A DNA stretch of 64,000 nt from Tilletia caries (GCA_032718865.1 JALUTQ010000035.1:682001-746000), one strand, 5' to 3'. Positions 12,636-24,060 are shown, counted from the stretch's first letter. The notes: generated by a model from the letters alone, not told the origin. A program made the numbers and translations.

Positions 12636-12785
12636 CTCGGGCCCAATGGTTGTCGGTTACATTCTCCAATTTTTTTAGTAAACAAAAAAAGCCCTCTCCA
12701 CAGGAGAGGGCCTCCAAGCTCAATGAGGAAGACAAGCTCAATGAAGAAAGCAAATATTTACATTCCTTGAGTCCGTCGTCGAGAC
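12636..12785. repeat. Left terminal inverted repeat of pogo element
   Basis: About 150 bp matching the right repeat (15900-16049) in inverse orientation with few differences. It includes the 9-bp-stem hairpin and a doubled caagctcaatga block. Confidence 0.88.
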
Positions 12786-12792
12786 ACATTCC

Positions 12793-15700
12793 TCATTCCT
12801 CGTCAACATCAACAACCTCCTGCTCATCGTCTGCGTAATATTGCTCCTTGTCCGCGATCCTGCGACGCCGCTTGACTTCTCGTCGAGCCTGGACGTGTAT
12901 CTTGTGCCAACCTTCCGCCTTCCGCTTCTTGACCTCCTTCTTGAATTTCACCCATTCTCGTCGCTCCTCCTCCTTCGTCTCTTGATCCAACTTGTCTTGA
13001 GCAATCTCCCTCGCCTCCCTCGCATACAAAACTCCACCTGACTGCACTACCTTCCGAGCCCTTTCATTCTTTTTGTTTCGTTCTTGTTGTGCTGCGGTCT
13101 GCTTCTCGAGAGCCTCAATCGCCAAGCTTCCAGTGTGCACTTGCTGCAAGGAACCTCGAATGTACTTCGCCAGAGTCGGAGAGAGATCAGATCCATACCT
13201 CTCCTGAATTTTGTTTGCACTGCGAGAGAGTGTTCGAATGGTTTGAGGGCTGGCCGGAGGCGAGGAGGACTGGGCAGGAGTACTCGGAACGGGTTCCTCA
13301 GCAACAGCAGCGGAGAAGTCGACCGGCGCCGCAAACGTTGACAACACGATGTCTGGATTGAAAGAGTGGATACCAGCAAGGCTCGGCAAGCTACTAGAGT
13401 TACCACTTTTCTGCGAAATAGTATAGTCAAGTTATAGTGAGTGGTCACCTCGGTGGGAAGTAGTATAGTCAAGTGAGATATAGCTACTATAAAAACTAAT
13501 AGCTACTATTTCAGCCATGCAAAATTTTCGTTGGCTTTTCGCTGAAATAGCCACTATAGTCACTTCCAGCAGCTACCTGTGACTGGTTCAGCACAAAGTG
13601 AGATCGACATAGTCACTATATGTGGCTATAAGTGACTGGAACTACTATATAGTAACTATCCAGCAGCTGTCTCAGCCAGCCTCTGTCCAACACAAAAAGT
13701 TACGTTTCGGTGAAATAGTCACTATATGTGGCTAAGAGTAACTGAGATAGCGATTATGTGTGACTAGGAGTAGCTGGAACTACTACATAGTGACTATCTA
13801 GTGGCCATATCAGCCAAGTGCGATTTTCATAACTATTTCAACTATTAGTTACTCCGCGCCGATTTAAAAAGTTATAGCTACTATTTTTTCTAGGCGGCTT
13901 CGCCGCCCAAAGCAGGGCTCGGCTCCGACTATAGTCGCACGTTTTTGGCATAGTCATAGTCGTAGTCGTAGGCGTTTTTTGAAAATCCGAAATAGTCATA
14001 GTCGCAAGTCTGACTATAGTGCCATAGTCGACTATAGTCGCAGGATTTTGCGCAGCCAAAATTTGCACTATAGTGTGACTATAGCCAAAATTGGAACGCC
14101 AGTGCGCCACTATAGTCGGACTTTGAGACAATAATTTTCGCACTATAGTTGCACGTCAAATTTCAGACTATAAATAGTTATAGTGTAGGTCGCTTTTAAT
14201 TGTCTAAAATCGGATATAGTCAGGCTATGGTTCGAATATCCAACAATAATAGTCGCACTATGACTGGCTATAGTGTTTCATGGGCAATAGATGTCATAGT
14301 CTGACTATAGCGGTGGCGGTCGGGCCTGCGGCTATAGTCGCAACTCCAAGCTATAGTCAGACCATGACATGCTATAGTCGGACTATAGCCGAATTGTTTG
14401 CTGCGACTATAGCCTTGACGTCCAGCTATTGTCCAACTATAGTCGCAAAATCAATTTTTAGACCAGATTTTTTTAACGACTATGGCGACTATTGTCTTAC
14501 ATTTTCTAGAGCATAGTCATAGTCATAGTCGTAAGTGCGACTATCAGCGACTATGACTATAGTCGCTCATAGTCGTATGAGGCTATAGTCGTAATAGTCG
14601 TAAAATCCCATAGTCGTGCCGAGCCCTGGCCCAAAGTATAGTCAAGTTATCACTATTAGTTATAACTATATAGTCATCATAGTTACATAGTGAAGATAGT
14701 TGCCGAGCCTTAAATACCAGTGCGCCTGAAACCCGTCTTGATTGTGTTTGTTTTCATTGTTTGTTTCCTAATCGAAGCCAGTGCAGAGAGAAACTCGACC
14801 CTGTTGAAATTCGTGCATCCTGTACGCGTAGCCGCATCAATGGCCTCCTTGTGCCAATGTTTGTAGGGTTGAAATACCGAAACATCCAGAGGCTGAAGGA
14901 TGTGCGACGAGTGAGGAGGAAGACTGAAGGGCACAATCGCATTCGCCTCGCAGTGTTCCAGAAACTGCTTGGTGCAGTGCGATCCATGTCCATCGAAGAT
15001 TAAGAGACGCTTCGATCCTTTTGTCATTGCCTTTGTGCGCTCCTCGAAGTGCTTGATCCATTTCAGAGCAAGGACGTCGTCCGTGTACCCCTTCTCTGAG
15101 ACCGCAAAGAGAGTATCGCCAGAAAGATCATTCTCAAACCATCCTTCCGTGTGTTGATTTGCAGACATGATGACCATGGGCGAAATGTGGGCACCGAACG
15201 CGCTGACTGCCTCGATGCACGTCAACGACTCTCGATTCGTTTCGCTGGCCAGATGAGCGTCGCGAGAGGGACACAGTGTGAGAATCCACTGACTTTTGCC
15301 GATACCAATGCGGAATCCTATTTCATCGACGTTCCAGATGTCTTCGGGGAGGATGCCCTGCTTCTTGACGACGTTCTCCAATTTCTTGAACCACCAGGAG
15401 AGATTTTCACGATCCTGAGTCATCCTGAAGATCTCCCGCGCCTTCTGTTTGACCCTGTGTACCTGCGGATAACGTTTCATGAAGTTCTTGACCCAATTCT
15501 TGCCTACAACGGGCGGCGATGTATTGCTGTCCTGATGCGCATCGCAAAGCAGCTGATTTGCAGACGCCTGAATTAGGGACATTCTTGCTGAGATTTCGAG
15601 ACGATCCAAAACTGCTATGTACTCCAGCAATGCCTTCTCTTGCAGCTCCGTAAGCTTTTTGTTTGTAGGCGCGCGTGTTGATCTGCTTTCTCTACCACCA

Positions 15701-15843
15701 TAACAACGAGTCAAGCGCTGGACATCGATCTTGTATTGCTTGGCGAGTGCTGACAAGTTGAGCTTGGTCTCCCCAGCTCCTACGATTGCTTGCGCTTCTT
15801 CCACTGCATCCAGTATAAGGTCTTCTTCTTCTTTGTACTTCAT
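12793..15843 (-). CDS. pogo-like DDE transposase, split by the B2 MITE
   Basis: The coding parts are 15843-14713 and 13368-12793. Without the MITE and one copy of its 8-bp duplication they form one frame of 568 codons. N-terminal residues 1-60 form a helix-turn-helix-like region (LNLSALAKQYKIDVQRLTRC), then a CENP-B/Tc5-type DNA-binding half (KNWVKNFMKRYPQVHRVKQK). The DDE core follows with WNVDEIGFRIG (first Asp), LLIFDGHGSH (second Asp) and PHSSHILQPLDVSVFQP. The interruption falls inside the family-typical GFRRTGI-HSFNPD motif, so the break is unambiguous. The ATG at 15843 was chosen because upstream codons lie in the terminal repeat. The C-terminus is Lys/Arg-rich with an acidic end. The catalytic residues look intact; the insertion inactivates the gene. 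Confidence 0.9.
13377..14712. mobile_element. B-family MITE (B2), carrying A1
   Basis: Ends CAAGGCTCGGCAA and TTGCCGAGCCTTA (last base mutated). The duplication is gataccag (13369-13376) against aataccag (14713-14720), 7 of 8 matching. Without A1 it is about 612 bp, matching B3 (621 bp). It is filled with agtagct/agtgact motifs in both orientations and has no coding capacity. Ends and 8-bp duplication fit a non-autonomous hAT. Confidence 0.88.
13913..14628 (+). mobile_element. A-family MITE (A1), inserted in B2
   Basis: 716 bp with ends CAGGGCTCGGC and GCCGAGCCCTG, flanked by a perfect 8-bp duplication gcccaaag (13905-13912 and 14629-14636). The body is dominated by the palindromic motif GACTATAGTC and variants. 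Small open frames within it are by-products of the repeat. Confidence 0.95.
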
Positions 15844-15899
15844 TTTTGTTGATTGTTGATGTTTTGTGTATTGCGTCGGTGATGATGAGGACGAGGATG

Positions 15900-16049
15900 G
15901 TCTCGACGACGGACTCAAGGAAATGTAAATATTTGCTTTCTTCATTGAGCTTGTCTTCCTCATTGAGCTTGGAGGCCCTCTCCTGTGGAGAGGGCTTTTT
16001 TGTTTACTAAAAAAATTGGAGAATGTAACCGACAACCATTGGGCCCGAG
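15900..16049. repeat. Right terminal inverted repeat of pogo element
   Basis: Inverse copy of 12636-12785, ending at TA 16050-16051. Confidence 0.88.
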
Positions 16050-16051
16050 TA

Positions 16052-16791
16052 AGTACTCGTATGTACATATGTACAGAGACTAACCAGTCCGTGGGTCAAA
16101 ACTTAAAATTCAACGCACCACCACACAAAACTGACTTCTACAACACAACTTGAGCATACGAAGGGAGTTGTGGACGGTAGCATCAGAAAGCCGCTCTCAC
16201 TTCCAGATCTGAGATTGGAGTTGTATTGACTGAGGTCACTCAGTGAGGAGTGTTTCTTTTGAAATGTGCAAATGGGGTTTTTTTTGGTTCACGAAGCACC
16301 AGTCGGTGAGTCGATAAAATCGGGCAGAATCAGCGAAAACGACTTGCTTGATCAAATCAGTATACCTAATTCTTATAGTGCAACTTCGAGAATTCCCACC
16401 GCGATCCTTCACATCACTCCCACTCCTGTTTTCACACCTCAACACCTCAAAAAATTCCGCTCATGCAACGCAATCGCTTTATACCTTTCCAGCGCATGTT
16501 CTATGACTCGATTTGGACACCTGTAGCGGAAGTTATCGTGTTTAAACAGGTTTTGGTGTGTCAAAATGGTCACGCTCGAGACACTAGAGCTGTCAAAGAT
16601 GTCAAATCGTGTCACAAACTTTGAGAGCATGCTGCTCCTCAGCATCGCAACGTATCGGCTCGCTCAAAGCTGCTGCCGGTGCGTATGTCCATTGCCATCA
16701 GTCCATTGAAATCCGTACTTCTCTGCGTGAATACTGAGCGAGCAGAGAGCGCATGAAGTAGAGGCTCGAAACAGGTTTTGTCACATGTTGG
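16052..16791. other. No recognisable gene
   Basis: AT-rich sequence with only short frames. Nothing matches known domains or RNA genes. Confidence 0.4.
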
Positions 16792-17515
16792 CGAGAACGG
16801 GTGAATGTCCCGATCTATGGTAGGTTCGCCCCGAGCACCCCGGCACTGACCCCGATCTATGGTTGAGTGACCCCATAAAGATGGTCATGTGACCCCATAA
16901 AGATGGTCGATTGAGCCCGTAAAAAACGCAATTTTGGTGCATTGACCCCGTAAGATAGTACATTGAACCCATAAAGATGGTCGTTTGGCCCCATAAGGCA
17001 GGGCACAGGCCCCATAAAAATCTCAAATCGCCTTTGCCGACCTTCCCTGCTTCCAAATCTTCCAGATGAATTATTCTACAGCGGCCAGGGTGCCTGAAGT
17101 AACTGTACTGAGCTTCCAGGGTCATATCCGGTCATAGGCGGGCCGGGATGGCGGTCTTCGGCGACGTAATTCACTTTGAGAGCTCGTCGACGGGCGGAAA
17201 CGCTTCACAGAAGCTCGACTTGTGTGTGAGTTGAACCCTCTTACATACCTGAAGGCCCGACCGGTCGTTTGGACAGGGTCACTACACACTACCGCTCTAT
17301 CCGGCTGAAATAGACATTACGGGCTCTGTCCACCATCTTTATGGGCTCTGTCCACCATCTTTATGGGGCCAATCGACCATCTTTATGGGTTCAATCGCCT
17401 TTGTTTATGGGTTCAGTCGCCGATAATTACGGGCTCAATTCAAAAAACGCTTACGGGGCCAATCGCCTCATGCTCGGGGCGAACCGACCATAGATCGGGA
17501 CATTCAGGTTACTTG
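16792..17515. mobile_element. H-family element (H1), possibly Mutator-like MITE
   Basis: Ends CGAGAACGGGTGAATGTCCC and the inverse GGGACATTCAGGTTACTTG, with inner arms of repeated ccccataaagatggtc-type units in opposite orientations. It is flanked by a 10-bp direct repeat cacatgttgg (16782-16791 and 17516-17525). The longer duplication and long arms suggest a Mutator-type rather than hAT origin (inference). It has no coding capacity. It contains the uninterrupted version of the site into which B3 inserted in copy H2. Confidence 0.75.
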
Positions 17516-17525
17516 CACATGTTGG

Positions 17526-18727
17526 GGCCACAACGGTACTGACCATCGGTAATCAAGCGGTTCCACTCGCACATCAACAATTTCACGTCAACGTCAACTC
17601 CAGCGCCTCATCACAACGTCAATGTCCTTTTCGACGTCGCAATGAACGCAGCCAGCTTCCTAATCAAGCTCATACAAACGTCCCTGAACATCTCTCAAGT
17701 GGTCGTTGTTCGAAAAGGCTGTGAGTTTTGAAAATAGAAAGTAGTGGGAGAGCTGCCACGCTGCCAGTCCGCCAAGATATCTACACCCAGGGAGAAGATT
17801 CTCAGCAATGCGCCGACACGCTGCCAACGCGACGTCCACAGGCTGCTTCGCCTTAACTTACGCTGCACGCACTCTTTGTCTGGACGCTGCTGATACGATG
17901 CTTCAAGAGGACTTCACATGGACATGTATGTACACATATACGCTCAAAAAGAACTGACTGACCCGCTAGAAAGTCTGAGACGCTGCTGAGACGCCGAGAC
18001 CACGACATCCGCACGCTCCTTCAAAGCAACTGACCTTTTCTCAAGCGTTACATACTGAGGCACTTCAGCGAGGGTATACTTGCGCGTCTGGGAAAAGGAC
18101 GTAGCTGTGCAAGCAATAGCTTCATTGTGCGGTTGGTGTGCTGCGTTGACTGCAGTTGAATGACATGTGTTCAGACGCTACTTTGAGCGAGGTGATCACA
18201 GCGTCACAAAAGGTCTCATAGGATACATCAACATGAGCAGTCCCGCGCGGCCGCAGGCAATAACATGATCACTTGTTCAGTTGAAAATAAAATGGAGGGT
18301 TCCTGGAGAAATGCTGCGATTTCCAGCAAACGTCCAAACCTGACAAAATTCCGCACGAAACTGCCACCGTTCCTCCATGTGCTTTCGTCCTCCACGCCGC
18401 CGATTCTTGGCGCGTGGAGCGTACGTGGACATTTGCTGGAAGCTTAATGGAGCTCAGGTTTCTTTCGTGGACTGTGGACATATGCTGGCAGATTCCTGGA
18501 GCTCATGGAAACTGGATCGGGACTGGGAAAGAGGGTATCCATTCTGTCCGTTGCGTGCGTATATAGATGCTACTAGGGCTGTATGCTGAGTGGACTTGAT
18601 GGGGTTACCATAGTCTGGCGTCAGGAATCCATAGTCATTGGGTTAGGACCGGGTTCCTGAACCGTCAGCGCTTTGCTCTGCCGTGGTCCGTGGGTGTCCG
18701 GGCCTTGGGTTGGGGAAAAAGGGGGGG
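17526..18727. other. No recognisable gene
   Basis: Only short frames, none with identifiable motifs. Around 18300-18500 the phrase 'ctggagaaatgctg/ctggagctcatgg' recurs weakly. Confidence 0.4.
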
Positions 18728-21700
18728 TCATCCTTTGTTCGTCCTAGGCCGTTTGGACTTTCTGTTCGAACATGCCTCGGCTTCGGCATGATCCGCCTCT
18801 CCTCGTGTGAAAGGTCGCTTCGTATGTTCTGCTTGTAGCTTTGCGAGGAGGGCAGGCTTGACTGACCGTAGGTTCACGGGTTCTCTCTTCTGGAGCAGCA
18901 CGATGATCGCCTCTCTTGTGAGTTTCTATATGGTTAGATGTTTCGTCAGTTGATGCAAGCTGGTTCAAGGCCACGCTACTCACGCTCAGAGCCTCTGGCG
19001 TCACGGTACCTTCGGTCGTTGTTATGTCTGCAGTCGGGGTGGGTGTTGCTGTGGAAGTTCCGCCAATGGGGTTGGCGTCGGTGCCTTCTGTGTTTCCGTC
19101 GGACGATATGACTTGGGGTGCAGTGGTGGGTTCTGTCGAAGAAGTAGCCGTGGGGATAGTCGATGTGGTGTTCAAGGCTGCGGTGTCTGATTCAACTGCT
19201 GTCGATGTCACTGGAGGGAGAATGCGTTGATGTAGCTGTGAACTTGTAGTACTAGAGACGCGAGAGATGGTGATAAGAACTCACCTGTGGGATCTGGTCG
19301 GGCGGGAGTTACTCCCGACTCTTCCTGACCGGCTTGGTGGTCATGGCGCGAAGACGATGCGTCAAGATCCGATGCACCTGGGCCCTGCTCGGTCTGCTGG
19401 CTGTGAGGTGAGGCAACGTTTCCGGGTGTTCTAGCGCCATTTCTCGAACGGAGCAGATTCGACAAAGACGATTGCGCCCAGTCGTCGCGCAGCCGGGACG
19501 AAGATGGGTCAGGGTTGGTCGTAGAGATTGACGAAGATGGAGGTCCCGAAGTCGATAGGCTGGGTGTAGGTGCTGGTGAGGAGGGATCCGAGCGGTTCAC
19601 AGTGGACGCAGACGTGGATGTGGATGTAGATGAAGATGGATCCGAGCGGTTCTGGGTGGACGCAGTGGATAAGGGTGTCGATGAAGATGGATCCGAGCGG
19701 TGCAGAAGCCGACCGGTGGAAGTGCTGGCGTTCCTTGGGTTGGTGCCACAGACTTCCAGTTCGTCGTATAGTACGTTAGCTCGACCCAGTCCTTTGAGAA
19801 GTCGGTCGCGAGCCTGTCCCAAACGTCTCGATACCTATGATGGAAGTACTCGAACGTCTTGTACTTGTATTGGCTGGGCAGGTCGGGAAGTCCGGCTAGG
19901 TATTGGTGGCACTTGTCTTTGGCGTCTTCGCGTAAGGCTTCAAACCGGTGCTTGTCCATCTCTTGTCCTCCTCGTTGAAGTAGGTAGCCCTTCAAAGGCA
20001 TGTTCAAGGTGTTGTTACCCCATTTCTGTGTGGCGTGGCTTCGATACCAGTACATCGTCGCGTACTCCTGTTGAGGATGGAACCAACGCAGTGTCAGACT
20101 ACGGTCGCTGTTCGCAGGTAATCGGCACTCACCTTTTCATCGAAGTCTTCTCGGCGGTCCGAGTCATTGCTGGATTGGGAGTAGTCGTTGCTGGGTTGGA
20201 CGTATGTGTCGCTGGTACTTGGTAAGGATGGGCGCGGAGGGCCCCGGAGTGCTCCGTACTCCGGGGCCCCTACTCCGGCTGAGTCCGGCTGATTTTCAGA
20301 TGCATTTTCGCGCTCCGTACTCCGCTCATTTTTAGGCAGTCGCCCCAACTCCACTCCGCGCTCCGCACAAAAATCTCCCCATCTCATTGCGCCAGCTCCG
20401 TACTCCGGCTAAATTTCAATAAATTTCAAAGTCCACTCCGCACTCCGGGGTGACGAAGCGCGACTACTCCCCCCGAAACTCCGTACTCCGGGGAACGTTC
20501 GCAGAGGTCCTACAAAACTTGAGAAATCGGGACCCTTACATTGATTGCCGCCCTTCCATCCACGTGTTTGTTCGACAGAATCATTGTTGACGGTCGTAGA
20601 GCTCACCAACACACAATATGAACCCCAAATGAGAAATCTGAAAAGAATTTTGCTAAATTTTTGAAATTCAGAGCAAAATATGACCATTTCTGACTGAAAT
20701 TTTCAAAATTGCGACCTGATTTTGGAAAAAGGCAAGGCCCCGGAGTGCCCGGGAGTTTCGGGGAAACTCCGCACTCCGTCTGGCATCCGAGCTAGTCACT
20801 CCGTACTCCGGGGAAAAATCAGCTCCAGGCCTTGCCGTACTCCGTACTCCGGGGACATGACAGGCTTGCGCTCCGTACTCCTGCAGAATCCAATCAGCGG
20901 GAGTAAATCCTCGAAAATGCACTCCGTACTCCGTACTCCCCCGGAGTGAGGCCCCGACTAGTCGGGGAACTCCGGGAAACCTACTCCGGGGCTTACTCCG
21001 CGCCCATCCTTAGTACTTGGGGTTATCGTCTGGCGAGATAGGTTCTGAAACGATAAGTTGGCTACCAGCTGGAGAAGGTGCTGGACGTACGGATGTTGAC
21101 TGAGCTGTTCAGGTGACAGGGTTGCTACTTGCTATGTCCAGACCGTGGGGGGTTCTCATGTCGATGAGGTTGTGAGCGTAAGGGTGTGGGCGGGCCTGCA
21201 TAAGATATTGAAGTGAATCGGTTGAGTTGTGCCTTCCTATGGAACGATTGTCGTGCTCCGCCGCTTCCATCGCGTTAAAAGCCACTTCATCGGCGTAGTC
21301 TTGTTCGTTCCCAGCGACCAAGCTTGCTTCTGACCGTGGTGCTGGAGACCATAACTCCGATGCTGATCCGGAGTCCGACGACGACGACGTCCGTGTTCGA
21401 AAGGAACGTCTGTCGGAGAACGCCCTAGGGTCGCTCGATACTGTAGGAGTGAAGGGCAATCGAAAGCTTCCGTGGGACGACTCGTTGCGGCGGTATAGGT
21501 TAGAGAAGGGCTCACCGGTTCTGTTCTGCAATACCATGGCAGAAGGGCTGAAGTGGAAGGGTGTGGATGGTGGTGGGTCCATGTTGATGCGGGTAGCGAC
21601 CGTCGCTCTTGAGGTTAGCTGACGCACTGGCGCGCTCGTTGCTCTGGTTTGATGCTTGGGGGAAGAGAAGAACGGCTTGGACGTGTCTAGGTGCGTGGTG

Positions 21701-21753
21701 GCTGTGGTGGTGTGGTGCAGAAAGGCTGCAGGGAAGCACCCGCTGTCTGCCAT
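18728..21753 (-). CDS. L1 minus gene: multi-exon nuclear-type protein of unknown function, carrying a MITE
   Basis: Clear splice sites connect exons: intron 20068-20132 (GTGAGT..CAACAG), 19211-19284 (GTGAGT..CTCCAG) and 18926-18983 (GTGAGT..ATATAG), all keeping frame. Order: Ser/Pro-rich N-terminus (exon from about 21753; the start could also be near 21582), a segment SPEQLSQHPYVQHLLQLVAN, a conserved block NMPLKGYLLQRGGQEMDKHR..LREDAKDKCHQYLAG, a Ser/Thr/Pro-rich stretch with three 60-bp coding repeats (RSDPSSST), a helical C-terminal domain KLTREAIIVLLQKREPVNLR, and a basic end RKSKRPRTNKG like a nuclear signal. D1 lies in the second exon. Two frame changes (near 21125 and 19820) mean further introns or mutations. 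The conserved block, splice phases and C-terminal domain recur in the L2 minus gene (40085-42795). It is divergently arranged with the gene at 21940. I recognise no family. Confidence 0.55.
20223..21012. mobile_element. D-family MITE (D1), 790 bp, in the L1 minus gene
   Basis: Perfect 17-bp terminal inverted repeats TAAGGATGGGCGCGGAG, and a perfect 8-bp duplication gtacttgg (20215-20222 and 21013-21020). The body is made of ctccgtactccgggg-type units. It has exactly the same length as D2. Without it, the flanking exon reads through in frame. Confidence 0.96.
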
Positions 21754-21939
21754 GATGATCATTATGATCGCCGTGATCGCAATCGCTCGGACCTCTGCTC
21801 CCAAAAAAAGACTTAGCGGAATTTGCCCCATTCGTCTGTACAGTGTACACCACCAAGACCAACACTATCAGCACCAACATTGACGACGACGAACGTAATC
21901 TCCACCACTCACCACACTTGCAACGCAGCGTCGGACGGT

Positions 21940-23523
21940 ATGAATGCTGCGCCGACTACTCTCGATCCCTGCGTGCTCACAGGGCTGATTCAGACGGTGC
22001 CATTGGTGGGGGACGAGGCCTTCCTCGGTGCTCTTGGCCATTGGTTCAACACCAACGAATGGAACTTCGTTCCCGAGCCAACTGCTACACAAGTATGTTC
22101 TCGAGTCCTACATGCTACATCCGGACGTCGCACAACTGACACTGTCAGCGTACCGCGCTATGTGCAAAACCACCGATTCAGGCAAGCGCCCCTGGGAGTA
22201 TCTTTTGGTGAGTGTGTGCCGTGACGCTGCGGCCTGTGGGTGTCGCTGACTTGCTTCCTCTCCTTCTCTTGCGAACCTTGCGTAGACCAACTACATCCAA
22301 CGTGGCCATCCCGATGCAGTCAAGGTTGTGATTGCGGCCTTCACCGCCTTCTTCGAATCGGCCGACCCGTCGTCAGGTACTTTGATGCCTTCTGCCTCCA
22401 CCTCGGCATTCGAATTCGCCCCTTACGTGCCCGCAACCTCTACCTCACCGATGAACCAGATCATTCCTGTATCCGCACCAAGCAACAATGGAGGCGCGGA
22501 CCAGTCTGGTATTGCCGCTTTCGACTTCTCCAATTTCATGGCTCCGTCAACATCCGGTTCGGCGTCGATGTCGCTTCCTACAAATCAGCCTCCGCATACG
22601 TCTCCTCCAAGCACGGCAAGCGTGGCAAGATCCGTGCGAGCTGAGTCCGAGGAGACTCCCCTGACTCCTTCTTCGCAGAACAGTCGGGAGAGTAGGGTTC
22701 CCCCAAGGCAGCATCCGGAACCCAGTCGGCCAGTCCAAGCCAAGACCCCTCCAAACGGCACAATCGGGGACGCGGGGCTGTTCAAAAGCGCCGCTTGGAG
22801 CCCAGAGCAAGCCAAGAATCCTCCAAGAAGAAAGGCAAGAGGGCTGACCCAGCCGCCGCCTCGGCCGCCGAATCTTCGTCATCTGAGGCCGCGACTTCAG
22901 TCGCCTTGAGGGGGGGCTACCGCTTGAGGGGGGGCGACGTTCGTTCGCGCTCGGCTGCGACCTCTTCGACCGGATCTGCCACCTCTTCGACCGGATCGCC
23001 TCGTTCGCGCTCGGCGGCCACTGCTTCGCGCTCGGCGGCTGCCACCTCTTCGACCGGATCTGCCACCTCTTCGCCCGGATCGCCACTTTCGCGCTCCGTG
23101 GCCACCTCTTCGGCTTCTTCTTCCCTTGTCGTTGCACCCGGATCGGCCCGCGCCAGTGACGTCGCCGTGGTGACTGCACCCACGGCGCTCGCCGCTACTA
23201 GTCGACCTGCTCGCAACTCTAACGCCGCGATGCGCGCTGGCACGCCTATGCCCTGGCGTTACCTGGGCCTAGTGCGATGGCACGATGGAGCTACCGACGG
23301 AGTCCCTCTTACCAGCGACGAGGCGAACATTGAAGCAGAACGAAGCGCCGTGCCTTCTTCCTCTTCTGGTCCGGATGGTTCCAACGACGGAAGTGACTCG
23401 CGCACGAAACGGCTATCCCATCTACGGGAAGCCTGGGCTGTCAACAGTGCCCCAAGATCCGATACGAACACGTCGGCCGGACCAGCAATCTCGCCAAGCA
23501 CGTTCGTGAATCGCACGGCCTGA
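21940..23523 (+). CDS. L1 plus gene: unknown protein, paralogue of 44012-46300
   Basis: It starts MNAAPTTLDPCVLTGLIQTV and is divergent from the L1 minus gene. The intron after WEYLL (GTGAGT..GCGTAG, about 22207-22285) has the same phase and position as the intron of the L2 plus gene. Then come helical GHPDAVKVVIAAFTAFFES, a Ser/Thr-rich linker, a basic patch (KRHNRGRGAVQKRR, SKKKGKR), tandem Ser/Thr repeats at 22930-23100, and the C-terminal motif WRYLGLVRWHDGATDGVPL near 23255, which matches WLYRGLFAWKNGVTDNMPL in L2. Frame shifts near 22065 and 22690 must be introns or mutations. The 3' end abuts a Copia fragment at about 23525, so the terminus may be altered. The basic patches suggest a nuclear protein (inference). 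No known domain recognised. Confidence 0.55.
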
Positions 23524-23539
23524 GCTCCGACGCGACTGA

Positions 23540-24060
23540 GTAACTCCGACCTTGGCCTTCTCGGTGAGTGGATAGCCGACGGCGTTGAGGTTGCTGAAGA
23601 TGGTGTCGAACTTGCCGATGTGCTCACGCATGTCCTCCTTTGGTTCGGATCCCAGATCGATGAGTTGCTTCAGGAAGCGGGCCGTGTTAGCGTAGGAGCC
23701 GCTGAGGCATTCCTTCTTGGCGACCTCGAGCATTTCGATGGGTGAGTGCTTCTTGATGACCTTGGCTTGCATTGAGGGACTGCAACTGAATCCGATGATG
23801 TACGCAGTTTGGTCTTGACACCTCCTGAACATCTCGACGGCCAGGGGATTGACGGGGCCGGTATCTTCGTCCTCGTTCGGGACAGCGGCTGGATCGATGG
23901 TGTCCAGGAGGTCGCGGCCGCGGAGGATGAGGAGGAGGAGCGGGTGCTAGTGCGACCAGTTGGAGCTGGTGAGCTTTGCCATGTTCCCGGCAGCTCGAGT
24001 GTCGGCGTCGTGGGTGTCGGTCATCGTGCGGGAGTAGAAGAGTGGGGGATTGAGCTCCAT
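23540..24060 (-). pseudogene. Copia-type gag fragment
   Basis: From ATG 24060 the minus strand gives a gag start (AKLTSSNWSH) followed by RGRDLLDTIDP, MFRRCQDQTAYIIGFSCSPS, EMLEVAKKECLSGSYANTAR and AVGYPLTEKAK, the UBN2/Copia gag pattern. It parallels the copy at 57990-58908. A TAG at 23947-23949 interrupts it after NWSH. Sequence after the gag core is lost, replaced by the 3' end of the L1 plus gene. It is a dead remnant with its 5' LTR at 24133-24407. Confidence 0.85.

Larger units (their letters stand above)
12636..16049 (-). mobile_element. pogo/Fot1-type Tc1-mariner transposon with nested MITEs
   Basis: Long terminal inverted repeats begin CTCGGGCCCAATGGTTGTCG at both ends and run about 150 bp. 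They are flanked by TA on each side (12634-12635 and 16050-16051), the Tc1/mariner/pogo target. Removing the inserted B2+A1 block leaves about 2.07 kb, the usual size for this family, with one transposase gene on the minus strand. Both repeats contain a strong hairpin (GCCCTCTCC-aca-GGAGAGGGC). Confidence 0.9.

Noticed and set aside
13838..14516. Small proteins predicted inside A-family MITEs (also at 27267-27804, 44253-44927, 61175-61426)
   Set aside because: The frames arise from the repeated gactatagtc motif and recur only because the MITE is repeated.
22547..23243. Arg/Lys-rich and Ser-rich minus-strand frames opposite the L1 plus gene
   Set aside because: Shadows of the low-complexity coding repeats on the plus strand.
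18728..23523. HD1/HD2 homeodomain mating-type pair, because of the divergent layout
   Set aside because: No WFxNxR homeodomain helix in any frame of either locus; layout alone is not enough.
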